64,000 nucleotides of DNA from assembly GCF_040703125.1 (NCBI RefSeq), contig NZ_CP160035.1, positions 2,817,001-2,881,000 on the forward strand, in the 5' to 3' direction. The DNA comes from Flavobacterium ovatum (GTDB taxonomy: Bacteria; Bacteroidota; Bacteroidia; Flavobacteriales; Flavobacteriaceae). The notes under the pieces are model-generated. The model was not told the origin of the DNA and did not search any database. It saw only the letters and a list, made by a program, of their open reading frames with translations. The translations under genes were made by a program, and so were the position numbers. Every line of letters starts with the position of its first letter. Position 1 is the first letter of the stretch. Below, piece after piece: positions 8,830-17,756 of the stretch.

Positions 8830-10143
8830 TTAGTTGCGAGTTGCAGGTTGATGCTGTGCTATTTTATTCCAATGTCTTGAAACCGTTGATTTATTATAGT
8901 TTGAAATTGCAACCACTTCTTTTTGAGTTTTATTATTTTTAATGGCATATTTGATTATATCATCTAGTTCAATTTTCATAGTTTGCTTAGATAAATTCTC
9001 CTCTATTATGATTTTAAAATTGGTCAAATAAAATTCATTTATTAGGATGGCAAGTTCTACAGTTTCAACTGTGATGAGAGTATTATAATCATCATTTTCT
9101 GTGTGATTAATTAAATGGGCTAGAATTATAATTTTATGTATCGAAATCTGCATCTTTGCATTGTATTGAAATAATATATTGCCTAAGTTTTGTTGCTTAT
9201 TTATTAGATTTTGCACGTATTCCATTAACTTCAAATGGGCACTATCAGTCAATTTTAGTTCAGTAGATATAATCCCTATCTGCTCTTCATTTACTAGACG
9301 ATATTTATATAAATTGATTAATCCTTCAGAATAATTTTCCAGTACAACTGGTGAAATATTTTGAGCAGACATTATATTATTTTGTGTCAATTTGGTAGTA
9401 AATAAAATTCTATCAATAAAACCGCTCTCTAAATTACCGTTAGCAAATAGTTGTGGGATGAATTCTTTTTGCATCGAACCCATAAGAGTTGGGTATGATT
9501 TATCTATTCTATAGCAATCAGTCGTCTTTCGTGTAACTTCAATATATTTATTGTTATACCCTTGGAGAAAGAATGATCTCCAAACTGCACCCTCGTTTGA
9601 ATTTTTATTAGACATTCTTTGAATAATGCCAAATAATTCGTCAACTAATAATCCTAAAGAAAGCTTGTTCTTACTATGTGTAAACATGGCAGCTTCAACA
9701 GTTGAATCTTGAATAAACAACTGTTTTCTATTAATTCCATCTAGATTTTCTGCCTCGCTTTTAAGTTTTTCATATTCAGTGTAGCTTTTAGAATCGTAAT
9801 CATTTAACGGATCCGTCGCTAAATCAATTGCTAATGACTTAACATCTCCTCGGCTCCCAATGATAGTAAAGAATAGATTTGCATAGTTTGTAAATCCTAA
9901 GGCATTCATTTTAAAAGCAAGTCCTGCGGCATTGCTGTAAGCAAACAGTATGGAACTCAATAAGTATTCCTTAGGAATGCGTTGGTAATCGAAAGCTTCT
10001 TCTACTATATTTGACATATTAATTGGTAAAAGCTTTAAGATTTGAGTTAATTGTGTCAGCGCTACTTCTTTTAAAGGCATTGCATCCTGTTTAGCATTTT
10101 CAATACCAATTTGAACGTCATTTATATTGTTTATTTCCATCAT
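8830..10143 (-). CDS. DUF3987 protein, helicase-like partner of DUF6371
   Basis: A 437-residue protein matching the DUF3987 pattern. It has an N-terminal EVALTQLTQILKLLP segment and an LLVDELFGIIQRM stretch (acidic Walker-B-like DE near residue 166), and LMGSMQKEFIPQLF. The C-terminal ~50 residues look like a helix-turn-helix (KTQKEVVAISNYNKSTVSRHW). It is probably a replication ATPase of the element. Its start overlaps the upstream gene's stop by one base (TAATG), so the two are coupled. About 98 bases separate it from the DUF6371 gene downstream. Confidence 0.75.
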   Translation of the reverse strand: MMEINNINDVQIGIENAKQDAMPLKEVALTQLTQILKLLPINMSNIVEEAFDYQRIPKEYLLSSILFAYSNAAGLAFKMNALGFTNYANLFFTIIGSRGDVKSLAIDLATDPLNDYDSKSYTEYEKLKSEAENLDGINRKQLFIQDSTVEAAMFTHSKNKLSLGLLVDELFGIIQRMSNKNSNEGAVWRSFFLQGYNNKYIEVTRKTTDCYRIDKSYPTLMGSMQKEFIPQLFANGNLESGFIDRILFTTKLTQNNIMSAQNISPVVLENYSEGLINLYKYRLVNEEQIGIISTELKLTDSAHLKLMEYVQNLINKQQNLGNILFQYNAKMQISIHKIIILAHLINHTENDDYNTLITVETVELAILINEFYLTNFKIIIEENLSKQTMKIELDDIIKYAIKNNKTQKEVVAISNYNKSTVSRHWNKIAQHQPATRN

Positions 10144-10559
10144 TAAAAGGATTTAGTGAGATAAACAATAGTTTGAGTATGACTGTCAAAAAATGGTTTT
10201 GTGCCATCAGGTCTATTTGCTAGGTTTTTAACTGGTTGATACCGTTGTTTTAAATTAGCTAGTAAATCTTTCATATCTCCTTTCGTAGCTACTTTGTCTT
10301 CCTCCTTTGTAAATAGCGAAGTAATTGCATTTACCGCTAGTGTTCCAACAGCAGCATTACCCACACCTGCAAAACTCATTTTTTCGACTTTTAAAGGAGC
10401 TTTTTTTTCTACTTCATTTACTGGTAAGCCAAGGCCTTTTTCTTTTTTAAGATTGAATGCTCCAACTCTACAACTGTTGGAGCAAAATTTTTGTTTATTT
10501 CTTCTGTTTGGTCTGAATTCTTTGCCACAGTACTGGCATTTGTATAAATAATTGTCCAT
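10143..10559 (-). CDS. Small zinc-ribbon protein of the mobile element
   Basis: A 138-residue protein. The N-terminus carries CQYCGKEFRPNRRNKQKFC followed by SNSC, a four-cysteine zinc ribbon. The middle has a short hydrophobic stretch (AAVGTLAVNAITSLF, residues about 68-82), and the rest is basic. The function is unknown. It is translationally coupled to the DUF3987 gene. A similar cysteine pattern occurs in the HTH protein at 13218-13778 of the same element. Confidence 0.65.
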   Translation of the reverse strand: MDNYLYKCQYCGKEFRPNRRNKQKFCSNSCRVGAFNLKKEKGLGLPVNEVEKKAPLKVEKMSFAGVGNAAVGTLAVNAITSLFTKEEDKVATKGDMKDLLANLKQRYQPVKNLANRPDGTKPFFDSHTQTIVYLTKSF

Positions 10560-10588
10560 TGTGCGTAAGTATAACGTTAGGTTAACGA

Positions 10589-10918
10589 TTAAAAAAGTTT
10601 GTTTTTCAATAAGTAAGCATCAGCTAGATCTTCTTGTTCACATTTAGTTTGATGCTTTCCACTCTTTAACCATGTTAAAATTTCGGACTTTAAAAAGTAT
10701 AAACGCTTTCCTTTTTTGTGGTAGGGGATCTTGTTTTTGTGCACGAGACCATAGACAGTTGGTTTTGTAAGATCGATGAGTTTTGAAGTTTCATCGATGT
10801 TCATAAAGGTATCTTCACTGGAAGGAGTTGAGGGAGTAAGGTTCTTTAAAACCTTTTCGGCTACTTGGTCAGAGATTAGATTTATAATCTCTGAAAATGG
10901 CATGTTAAAATTGGTCAT
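10589..10918 (-). CDS. Excisionase-family helix-turn-helix protein
   Basis: A 109-residue protein with a MerR/excisionase-type HTH in its second half. It runs from FMNIDETSKLIDLTKPTVYG to LVHKNKIPYHKKGKRLYFLK, the usual helix, turn and wing in proteins of this kind. Such proteins control excision or transcription of Bacteroidota integrative elements. It is the first gene of the leftward group with the zinc-ribbon, DUF3987 and DUF6371 genes. A TAnnTTTG promoter box lies 41 bases upstream. Confidence 0.8.
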   Translation of the reverse strand: MTNFNMPFSEIINLISDQVAEKVLKNLTPSTPSSEDTFMNIDETSKLIDLTKPTVYGLVHKNKIPYHKKGKRLYFLKSEILTWLKSGKHQTKCEQEDLADAYLLKNKLF

Positions 10919-10958
10919 AATTTTTTGGTTTAAATATTATTGTGTTTTTATTTGAAAC

Positions 10959-10966
10959 CAAAAGTA
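10959..10966 (-). promoter_or_regulatory. -7 box upstream of the excisionase-like gene
   Basis: The minus strand reads TACTTTTG, a perfect TAnnTTTG box of Bacteroidota sigma-A promoters, about 40 bases before the start codon at 10918. No good TTTG -33 partner is visible. Confidence 0.5.
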
Positions 10967-11081
10967 TGAGGGATGTAAGGATAATTAAATGGGTGTCGGA
11001 TAGCGGTTCATCAAAACTTTGTTTTATAAGTTTTTGTTTTTTAGATGTTTAGTGTTTTTTTTGGTTGTGTTTGTACATGAA

Positions 11082-11109
11082 AAAACATCTGATATTCTTC
11101 AGATGTTTT
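11082..11109. terminator. Bidirectional hairpin terminator
   Basis: Perfect 11-base arms (AAAACATCTGA and its reverse complement) around a 6-base loop, with A-runs on one side and T-runs on the other. It follows the leftward gene ending at 11138 and can end transcription on either strand. Confidence 0.7.
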
Positions 11110-11137
11110 ATTTTTGTTGTTTTCTTATGTAGATGTT

Positions 11138-12082
11138 TTATTTTGTACCTATTGAAATACTTTTAAGTTTTCTTAAAAACCCTTTTGTTATATTGAGTTC
11201 TAATGTTTCAATTTTAAGCAAAATACTATCAAGATAAACTTCCTGATTCTTCTTTCCATAATGATCGATTCCTGAGGCTACTTTTTTGTAAAAAGTACTA
11301 TTTTTTGCAAGCCCTTCGAATAAACTATAATCAGTTAGTTCTCCAATTAGCAGAATTAATTTTAATTTTTCTGTTTTCTCAATTGTATCGCCCTGAAAAA
11401 AAGCTAGATTCAATAATATTATCTTTTCATTTTCATCAAAAGTTGATTTAATTTTATCAATAATTGATTTTTCATTACTAGACTTATGAGTAATTTTTTT
11501 CAAGTCAAATTTCCGTCCATATTTTTTGAAAATATTATTGATTTTAAGAACTGTAATCTTTTCACTTTCGTCAATTAAAAAAGTAGTACTAAAATCAGTG
11601 TAATTATTTAGCTCGTAAAAAAGCTTTATAGCTTCTATTAAATGTGGAATCGAATTTTCTAATCTTGCATTTACTTTTTGATACAAAGTGTATTTTAATA
11701 TTTGAGAAAAAAAACTTTCATAAGTCAATTTTTCAAATATTTCATAATCTTCTATTTTATGTTTAGAAAAAGTTTCTTTGATTTCCATAAAATTTCCATA
11801 AACTTCATTTTCTAATGTTTTAAGGATCCTGTCAACTTTTTTAGGATCATAGTTATAGCTGTGAAATCTTAAATCATTAATGATTTTTTTGAAATATTCT
11901 TTATGTTTTTCAATTAAGTTGCTTGAAAGGTATTCTTGATAAAATAGATCTGCTAAATCAGAAACTGCTCTATCAGTATTTCTTCCTTTTTCATCCTCAT
12001 TTTGTAAAAAAGTAATTATAAATTTCTTTACCGAATTAGCTTCTTTTTTGATAATGTTTTTATGTTCTTTAAGATATTCCAT
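11138..12082 (-). CDS. Hypothetical protein coupled to the integrase gene
   Basis: A 314-residue protein of unknown family, almost wholly helical and rich in K, E, F, I and L, without a signal peptide or membrane segment. Its start overlaps the end of the integrase gene by 14 bases, so the two are likely translated together; it may act with the integrase or be cargo. I considered the RteC family and did not find its motifs. Base use is very AT-rich, like the rest of the element. Confidence 0.6.
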   Translation of the reverse strand: MEYLKEHKNIIKKEANSVKKFIITFLQNEDEKGRNTDRAVSDLADLFYQEYLSSNLIEKHKEYFKKIINDLRFHSYNYDPKKVDRILKTLENEVYGNFMEIKETFSKHKIEDYEIFEKLTYESFFSQILKYTLYQKVNARLENSIPHLIEAIKLFYELNNYTDFSTTFLIDESEKITVLKINNIFKKYGRKFDLKKITHKSSNEKSIIDKIKSTFDENEKIILLNLAFFQGDTIEKTEKLKLILLIGELTDYSLFEGLAKNSTFYKKVASGIDHYGKKNQEVYLDSILLKIETLELNITKGFLRKLKSISIGTK

Positions 12083-13211
12083 CTAAGTCTAAATTTATTC
12101 GGTTTGCGGCTTCAATTTTATTTTTGTCTAATACTTTGGTGTAAATCTGCGTAGTAGAGACGTTTTTATGTCCTAGTAATTTTGAGACTGTGTATATGTC
12201 TGTTCCATTAGCCAATTGCAATGTAGCATAACTATGTCGAAAGTTATGATAAGAGATCTTTTTTCTAATACCTGATTTTTCTATCCACTCCTTCATAGGT
12301 CTTACTATTTGGTGGTACTCAATTTTTCCAAATATGAATCCATCTGTAGTATCTTGTTTCTTCAAAATATCATAAGCTGTTTTGGATATAGGATGATTCT
12401 GAATAGATTTTGTTTTCTGCTCCCGTAGAATGATGTAATGATTTTGATGTTTGTCGTTAAAAACATCATTCCAATCTAGGTTATTGACATCCACAAAACG
12501 AAGACCTGTTAGTGCCGAAAAGAACGCCATGTGTTTTACTTTTTCAATTTTAATCTCGGTATTCCATAAGACACCGAGTTCTTCTTCGGTCAAGTATTGT
12601 CTATGTGTTTCTTGCTCTTTAATGTATTCTGCTTTTTCGGCTAAATTTTCAGTTATTATTTTTTCGTCAAACGCTAATTTTAAAATAGCTATGAAATTCT
12701 TGAAGTAAGAGGAAGCGGTATTTACAGATAATTGCTTTTCAGCTTTTCCTCTAGTGGTTTTTGCCGTCAATAGGTAAGCACGATACTTTTTGACATGGTT
12801 AAGGCTAAGTTGTTGGCTCATAATTTTGTCACCATACAAGAATTTAAAGTGATTCAAAGAAGCTTTCCACGACTGATAATTTGAGTTACTTCCTTTGTTG
12901 AAATAATCATCAACAATAGATTGATAAAATGTAATAAAGTTAACGTTCAGATTTATGTTGTCTTTCAATCCGAACTCTCTATTTCTTAGCTGCACTAGTC
13001 TTTTAGCTTTTACAATTTCAGCCAAATCGTTTGTTTGTGAATTGTGTTTTTTTTCCTCAGCATTCTTAGGGTTTTCATGAATGTGGAATTTGAGGAATTC
13101 ACGTCTGGTTTCTTTTCCTGTTTTTGAATCTATGATGGGAGGATAGTAATCTAAGTAAAGACTTAGTTTGTCTCCACTAATCTTCTTGTATCTTAATGTT
13201 ACGTTGCTCAT
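12069..13211 (-). CDS. Tyrosine integrase of the mnmE-adjacent element
   Basis: A 380-residue site-specific recombinase. An N-terminal arm and SAM-like core-binding domain (about 1-190) precede the catalytic domain. Visible catalytic residues are the Arg of [13 protein letters not shown] (about 238), the HxxR box in [10 protein letters not shown], the second His in [13 protein letters not shown], and the Tyr of the same motif (near 363). This is the phage/ICE integrase type of Bacteroidota (DUF4102-free, Phage_int_SAM_5-like arrangement). It lies about 800 bases from the 3' end of mnmE, the likely attachment site. It follows the HTH gene at 13218-13778 by 6 bases, in one operon. Confidence 0.9.
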   Translation of the reverse strand: MSNVTLRYKKISGDKLSLYLDYYPPIIDSKTGKETRREFLKFHIHENPKNAEEKKHNSQTNDLAEIVKAKRLVQLRNREFGLKDNINLNVNFITFYQSIVDDYFNKGSNSNYQSWKASLNHFKFLYGDKIMSQQLSLNHVKKYRAYLLTAKTTRGKAEKQLSVNTASSYFKNFIAILKLAFDEKIITENLAEKAEYIKEQETHRQYLTEEELGVLWNTEIKIEKVKHMAFFSALTGLRFVDVNNLDWNDVFNDKHQNHYIILREQKTKSIQNHPISKTAYDILKKQDTTDGFIFGKIEYHQIVRPMKEWIEKSGIRKKISYHNFRHSYATLQLANGTDIYTVSKLLGHKNVSTTQIYTKVLDKNKIEAANRINLDLDGIS

Positions 13212-13217
13212 AGTTTT

Positions 13218-13778
13218 TTATGTTAGTAATTTTTCTATGTGTTCTTTTTTGACCAAAGTGTATTTTCCCTGCTTCCTTTTTGGAATTTTAAATTTAATAA
13301 TGATATTGTATAAAGCAGCACTTGAAATTTTGAACTTTTCTTGAATTTGTTGAATGCTATACGAATTTTCAAAACTGTAATCAGCTACAATATCTAGTTT
13401 GTTTTTCTCTAAAATTTTGAGGTTGGCATCAAAATAAAAATCGATATCCTTTCTTCTAATAGTTGTTTTTCTATCAGAGAAATTAAAGGAATTAATATCA
13501 TTTCTTTCGATCAGTCTGTAAATAGTTTTTGTTGACATATTCAATAGGAGGGAAGCCTCTTTGACAGTTAAAAAATCTTTGTCTTTTACGGGCTCTTTTA
13601 TCTTATGAATTTTCGAAAATGATTCATCATTAGTTATTTGGATTAACTTCTTTCTTTGCTTGGTTTTATAGTGCTTACTGTTGCAAGATAACGAACAATA
13701 TCTTGTTTGAGTTGTTTTTGCTGTAAACGCATTCTTGCAATTCTCGCATATTCTAGTTACTGACATGTTTGAACTCAT
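13218..13778 (-). CDS. Zinc-ribbon and excisionase-HTH regulator
   Basis: A 186-residue protein. An N-terminal zinc ribbon (CENCKNAFTAKTTQTRYC then SLSC, residues about 11-33) is followed by an excisionase-like HTH (FLTVKEASLLLNMSTKTIY, about 69-87). A second possible HTH follows (SIQQIQEKFKISSAALYNI, about 139-157). It is the gene closest to the mnmE junction and heads the integrase operon, so a role as control or directionality factor is inferred. The start could be the ATG at 13778 or the one four codons later. Confidence 0.75.
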   Translation of the reverse strand: MSSNMSVTRICENCKNAFTAKTTQTRYCSLSCNSKHYKTKQRKKLIQITNDESFSKIHKIKEPVKDKDFLTVKEASLLLNMSTKTIYRLIERNDINSFNFSDRKTTIRRKDIDFYFDANLKILEKNKLDIVADYSFENSYSIQQIQEKFKISSAALYNIIIKFKIPKRKQGKYTLVKKEHIEKLLT

Positions 13779-13800
13779 ATAAATAGACTTAAGATGAAGT

Positions 13801-13830
13801 AAGGGTATTTAAGGGTAAATAAGGGACATA
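13801..13830. repeat. Three 10-bp phased direct repeats before the HTH/integrase operon
   Basis: AAGGGTATTT, AAGGGTAAAT and AAGGGACATA follow each other without a gap, one per helical turn. They lie between the promoter (13847-13880) and the start codon at 13778. They look like a regulator or excisionase binding array. Confidence 0.5.
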
Positions 13831-13846
13831 ATTTGGCCACTTTTTA

Positions 13847-13880
13847 CAAATATAGAAATATCATCATTTCGAGGTACAAA
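13847..13880 (-). promoter_or_regulatory. Promoter of the HTH/integrase operon
   Basis: On the minus strand a TTTG (13877-13880) and TATATTTG (13847-13854) are 22 bases apart, close to the Bacteroidota consensus. Transcription would start about 60 bases before the gene at 13778. Two tandem GGTACAAA/GGTACAAAT copies overlap the upstream side. Confidence 0.6.
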
Positions 13881-13940
13881 ATCGGTACAAATAATTGCGA
13901 AAAATGTAAAAATAGTACGTAATTAGAAAATAGTAAAAAT

Positions 13941-13967
13941 GAAAAAACCCTTTAAAATAAAGGGTTT
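13941..13967 (-). terminator. Terminator following mnmE
   Basis: Ten-base arms (AAACCCTTTA and its reverse complement) around AAA are followed on the minus strand by a T-run. It stands about 30 bases past the mnmE stop, inside the presumed element side of the junction. Confidence 0.75.
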
Positions 13968-13998
13968 GCTGTGTTTTGTTTTGTGATTTTTTGTGCTG

Positions 13999-14016
13999 CT
14001 ATTTGCCAATACAGAA
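13999..14016 (-). other. Candidate attachment site at the 3' end of mnmE
   Basis: The last 18 bases of mnmE read TTCTGTATTGGCAAATAG on the minus strand, encoding FCIGK and the stop. This is almost the sequence used as attB by Salmonella genomic island 1, which enters at the trmE 3' end. Here a tyrosine integrase operon and an island abut this end. The second copy expected at the far end of the island is not in the window, so the call rests on position and analogy. Confidence 0.5.
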
Positions 14017-15399
14017 ATTAGCAAAAATATTCCCCAGCAATTCATCATTGGTAACCTGACCGGTGATCATTCCAAAATGGTACAAAGCTTCTTTGATATC
14101 GATCGCCATAAGGTCGCTGCTGAGGTTGGTTTCGATACCGTATTTTACTTTTGATATTTCGTCCAAAGCTTTAAGTAGAGAATCGTAATGTCTTGTATTG
14201 GTAATGATTGTCTCGTTGTTTCGCAATGCTCCGGTGTTTACAAAAGACAGTAATTGATTTTTGAGTTCCTCGATACCAATGTTTTGTTTTGCCGAAATTT
14301 TTAAGAGTGTAACATTCAAAGATTCCAGTTGGTTTTCTATGGTGGCAACTTCTTCTTTAGTCAGTAAATCAATTTTATTGATTACTACAACTAATGGTTT
14401 AAGAGGGAACTTGTTCTTGATTTTTTCGATTTCAACTTGAAATTGTAAACCGGATATTTTAAATTCCAAACTATTAAACAAGTAAAGAACAACTTGTGCT
14501 TGCTCAATTTTCTCGAACGTTTTCTTGATTCCGATACTCTCAACTACATCTTGAGTTTCACGAATTCCGGCAGTGTCTATAAAACGGAAACCGATTCCGC
14601 CAATAGTCAATTCGTCTTCAATTGTATCACGAGTAGTTCCCGCGATATCAGATACTATGGCGCGTTCTTCGTTTAACAAAGCATTAAGTAAAGTCGATTT
14701 CCCAACATTAGGTTCTCCAACAATAGCAACTGGAATTCCGTTTTTGATTACGTTTCCAACTGCAAAAGAGTCGATTAAGCGTTTAAGGACAAACTCAATG
14801 CGGTTGAGCAATTCGTTGAATTGCGTACGGTCAGCAAATTCTACATCTTCCTCGGCAAAGTCCAGTTCTAATTCGATTAGTGAAGCAAAATTCAATAACT
14901 CCTCACGAAGTTTTGCAATTTCGTTAGAGAAGCCACCACGCATTTGCTGCATGGCAATTTGGTGACTGGCTTCATTGTCAGAAGAAATCAAATCGGCAAC
15001 GGCTTCGGCTTGTGATAAATCCAATTTCCCGTTCAAGAAAGCACGAAGTGTAAATTCTCCCGCATCGGCCATTCGACAGCCTTTGCGAAGCAATAACTGA
15101 ATGATTTGTTGCTGAATATAAGTAGAACCGTGGCAGGAAATCTCAATGGTGTTCTCGCCAGTATAGGAGTTTGGGCCTTTGAAGATAGACACCAAAACCT
15201 CATCTAGGGTTTTAGTGTCATCCATGATATGACCAAGGTGTAGCGTATGTGTTTTTTGGATAGTTAAATCTTTGTTTTTTATAGACTTAAAAACCGAATT
15301 CCCAAGGGTAATTGCATTATGACCTGAAATTCGGATTACAGCAATGGCTCCCGCACCAGATGGTGTGGCCAAAGCCACTATAGAATCGTTGTTTAGCAT
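13999..15399 (-). CDS. mnmE: tRNA uridine-5-carboxymethylaminomethyl modification GTPase MnmE
   Basis: A 466-residue protein. With MnmG it modifies the wobble uridine of certain tRNAs. The N-terminal tetrahydrofolate-binding domain begins DSIVALATPSGAGAIAVIR. A helical domain holds the inserted G domain (G1 GEPNVGKST, G3 DTAGIRET, G4 NKID). The C-terminus ends in the essential FCIGK with its cysteine. An upstream TTG at 15420 would add seven residues, but it overlaps the promoter's -7 box, so the ATG at 15399 is preferred. The gene is intact although a mobile element abuts its last codon. Confidence 0.95.
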   Translation of the reverse strand: MLNNDSIVALATPSGAGAIAVIRISGHNAITLGNSVFKSIKNKDLTIQKTHTLHLGHIMDDTKTLDEVLVSIFKGPNSYTGENTIEISCHGSTYIQQQIIQLLLRKGCRMADAGEFTLRAFLNGKLDLSQAEAVADLISSDNEASHQIAMQQMRGGFSNEIAKLREELLNFASLIELELDFAEEDVEFADRTQFNELLNRIEFVLKRLIDSFAVGNVIKNGIPVAIVGEPNVGKSTLLNALLNEERAIVSDIAGTTRDTIEDELTIGGIGFRFIDTAGIRETQDVVESIGIKKTFEKIEQAQVVLYLFNSLEFKISGLQFQVEIEKIKNKFPLKPLVVVINKIDLLTKEEVATIENQLESLNVTLLKISAKQNIGIEELKNQLLSFVNTGALRNNETIITNTRHYDSLLKALDEISKVKYGIETNLSSDLMAIDIKEALYHFGMITGQVTNDELLGNIFANFCIGK

Positions 15400-15417
15400 T
15401 TTGTTTTGTATTGGCTG

Positions 15418-15450
15418 CAAAGGTACTAAATCTAATGTAGTATTGTCAAA
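15418..15450 (-). promoter_or_regulatory. mnmE promoter
   Basis: The minus strand has TTTG (15447-15450), a 21-base spacer and TACCTTTG (15418-15425), an exact fit to the Bacteroidota promoter. The implied transcript start lies only about 10-15 bases before the ATG at 15399. Confidence 0.75.
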
Positions 15451-15543
15451 AGGAAAACTATTAAGCAGTAATTACTGGGAATTAATAGGTTAAAATTGTA
15501 TCTTTATGGGAGAGTAAGTGTTTAATCTTTTAAATGATTTAAA

Positions 15544-16374
15544 ATGAAACGCATTCTATTTCCTACTGATTTTTCTGAAGTTGCTACCAATGCTTTTGTT
15601 CACGCTTTGGAGTTTGTCAACGCTGTTCAAGGTGAGATTATTTTATTACATTCCTATGATTTACCTCCTATTGACGATCAATTTTTTCCTGAAAACTTCA
15701 CTGAAGTATATGATACAATGGAATTAGCACATTTTGATTTGTTTAAGGATGAGATTCCCAAACTTCGCGAAATAATCGAAGAACATCATTTTACTAAGAT
15801 TAAAATGACCCATCGCTTAATGGAAGGGGATTTGGTCGAAAATATAAAAAAATCAATTAAAGAGGATGCTATTGACATTGTAATCATGGGAACCTCTGGC
15901 GCAGCCGAATGGGAAGCACTATTTGCAGGGTCTAATTCGGGATCGGTAATTTTAGGATTATCAGTTCCTATGTTGTGTATTCCTGATGGCGTTCAGTATA
16001 AAAAAATAAAAGACATTGGTTTCATAACCCATTACCGTCCTGAGGATAAGAAAGCGCTACATACTACATTGGACATAGCCAAAAGTTTAGATGCAAGAAT
16101 CAAATGCTTACATATAAAAAATGCTAATACTGAAGTAACTACAGGTACCATTAGAGAATGGGATAATGAATTTAATAAAGAACCTATCACATTCTTTACG
16201 ACTCAAAGCGACCAAATCAAACAAGTGACTTTGGATTTTATAGAACATCATAACATAGAAGTTTTATCTATGTTGACCTATAAAAACAGTTTTTTTGAAG
16301 CTATGTTTGTGCCTAATTATTCTAAAAAAACACCATCAGATATCCAAATTCCTGTTTTAGCAATTCATGCCTAA
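15544..16374 (+). CDS. Universal stress protein, tandem UspA domains
   Basis: A 276-residue cytoplasmic protein of two UspA-type domains. Domain 1 starts KRILFPTDFSEVATNAF and ends with the nucleotide-loop-like IVIMGTSGA...GSNSGSV (about 115-135). Domain 2 (about 150-276) is more divergent and ends PVLAIHA. UspA proteins respond to starvation and stress, often binding ATP. A close paralogue follows at 16465, with near identical N-termini, so this is a local duplication. The gene diverges from mnmE. Only one domain keeps a recognisable G-x2-G-x9-G-like loop. Confidence 0.9.
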   Translation: MKRILFPTDFSEVATNAFVHALEFVNAVQGEIILLHSYDLPPIDDQFFPENFTEVYDTMELAHFDLFKDEIPKLREIIEEHHFTKIKMTHRLMEGDLVENIKKSIKEDAIDIVIMGTSGAAEWEALFAGSNSGSVILGLSVPMLCIPDGVQYKKIKDIGFITHYRPEDKKALHTTLDIAKSLDARIKCLHIKNANTEVTTGTIREWDNEFNKEPITFFTTQSDQIKQVTLDFIEHHNIEVLSMLTYKNSFFEAMFVPNYSKKTPSDIQIPVLAIHA

Positions 16375-16464
16375 TGAAATTTAGAAAATTTATGCAATAT
16401 ATAATTAAAAAAAATCTTATTTTTAAATCTGATTTGAAACTATCTTACCGTAAACCTTTGTAAT

Positions 16465-17298
16465 ATGAAACGTATTTTATTTCCCACTGATTTTTCCGAA
16501 GTCGCAAATAATGCCTTCGTTCATGCTCTAGAACTAGCCAAAACCATGCAAGGCGAGTTGATCGTGCTACATAGTTTTGAATTGCCAGTAGTGGACAATC
16601 AGTTTTTTCCAGAAAACTATATGGTCATTTATGAATCGTTAGAATTGGCGCAATTTGACATGTTTAAAGATGAAATTCCTAAACTTCGTGCCATTGCCGA
16701 AGAACGAAATTTAGACAAGATTAAAATGACCCACCGATTAATGGATGGAGATTTAACGTTTAATATTAAAAAAGCCATTAAAGAAGATCATATCGATTTT
16801 GTAGTCATGGGGACCTCGGGGGCTTCAGGTTGGGAATCTTTTTTCCTAGGGACTAATTCGGGTAATGTGATAACTGATATCAGTGTGCCCATGCTTTGTG
16901 TGCCGCATGATGTGCCTTTTCGAAAAATTCACACCATTGGGTTTACCACTCGCTTTAGGCCTAAAGATAAAAAAGCATTAAAAAATGTCTTGAAAATTGC
17001 TCGTAAAACAAATGCTGAAATCAAGTGTTTGTATGTGAAAACAAATGAGTCAGATGTTGATGAAGCTACTGTGAAAGAATGGGAAAAAGAATTTGAAAAT
17101 GACTCTGTGACTTTTACTATAATTATTTCTAATGAAGTTAAAGAAACGATTCTGGATTTTATTTTACAAAGAGACATCGATATACTTACAATGCTCACCT
17201 ACAAAAAAGGCTTTTTTGAAGGCTTATTTCATTCTAGTTTGACTAAAAAAATTGCTACGGAATATTCGACTCCTGTGTTGGCTATTCCTATTGAATAA
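16465..17298 (+). CDS. Universal stress protein, paralogue of the preceding gene
   Basis: A 277-residue two-domain UspA protein, clearly a duplicate of the gene at 15544. It shares KRILFPTDFSEVANNAFVHA at the N-terminus, the VVMGTSGASGWESF loop and the PVLAIP ending. It starts 90 bases after its twin with its own leader, so it may be in the same operon or separately driven. Sequence divergence is spread evenly, which points to an old duplication. Confidence 0.9.
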   Translation: MKRILFPTDFSEVANNAFVHALELAKTMQGELIVLHSFELPVVDNQFFPENYMVIYESLELAQFDMFKDEIPKLRAIAEERNLDKIKMTHRLMDGDLTFNIKKAIKEDHIDFVVMGTSGASGWESFFLGTNSGNVITDISVPMLCVPHDVPFRKIHTIGFTTRFRPKDKKALKNVLKIARKTNAEIKCLYVKTNESDVDEATVKEWEKEFENDSVTFTIIISNEVKETILDFILQRDIDILTMLTYKKGFFEGLFHSSLTKKIATEYSTPVLAIPIE

Positions 17299-17306
17299 TT
17301 TTTTAA

Positions 17307-17447
17307 GGGCCTAATCCAGCACTATTCTATAGCCCTCATTCATAAAGCATTTTTTACAAGGGAGTTACAGGAGCTTCCTTCGGTCGCTCTGTAACTCCCG
17401 TAAAAAAAAGCTTTTTTTCACTCGGGGCTGCCGCTTCGATCTGGGGC
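17307..17447. repeat. Structured dispersed repeat, copy A
   Basis: This follows the second UspA gene. It shares with 29184-29324 the outer blocks CCTAATCCAG... and ...CTGGGGC, and with 53253-53286 the loop GAGCTTCCTTCGGTCGCT. Here the loop sits on perfect 11-base arms (GGGAGTTACAG and reverse complement), extended by TTTTTAC/GTAAAAA and AAAGC/GCTTT. It may also act as the usp terminator. Confidence 0.7.
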
Positions 17448-17498
17448 AAAAAACACCCCGTTCACCCACCTATTTATTGAAAATTTAAGCTATTGGGT

Positions 17499-17735
17499 TT
17501 ATAAGGATTTGTGTGTCCCATCGCAAAATGGTACGTTACCAGACTGCTTGCATCCACACCAAGCCACTGTTTTTTCTTAGGTTATGATTTCTATAATAGG
17601 ACTAAGGTCTGTTTTTTTATGTGAGCCGTCACGGTAAGGTTGGTTTTTACTTTCGCCGCAAGCGCACCACGCATAAGTACCGGCAGAAACCTTAATTACA
17701 TAAGGTTCTTTTTGAGGAATACTTGGTTTTTTCAT
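17499..17735 (-). pseudogene. CDGSH iron-sulfur protein gene with an internal stop
   Basis: The minus strand from the ATG at 17735 reads 78 codons in one frame as a two-domain CDGSH protein. Domain 1 is WCACGESKNQPYRDGSHK and domain 2 is WCGCKQSGNVPFCDGTHK. A TAA (17577-17579) interrupts codon 53 between the domains. Domain 1 has also lost its third ligand cysteine (RDGSH instead of CDGSH, a one-base TGY to CGY change). CDGSH proteins carry a redox 2Fe-2S cluster. Two lesions in an otherwise conserved frame point to a decaying gene, although a one-base sequencing error could explain the stop. It lies beside redox genes (msrBA, a thioredoxin-like gene). Confidence 0.8.
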
Positions 17736-17756
17736 AATCTTATTTTTTAGAGTTTT

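Noticed and set aside
11138..12082. RteC-family regulator
   Set aside because: The expected RteC motifs are not visible; it is left as hypothetical.
15400..15420. TTG start for mnmE seven codons upstream
   Set aside because: It overlaps the TACCTTTG promoter box, and the family starts near the ATG at 15399.
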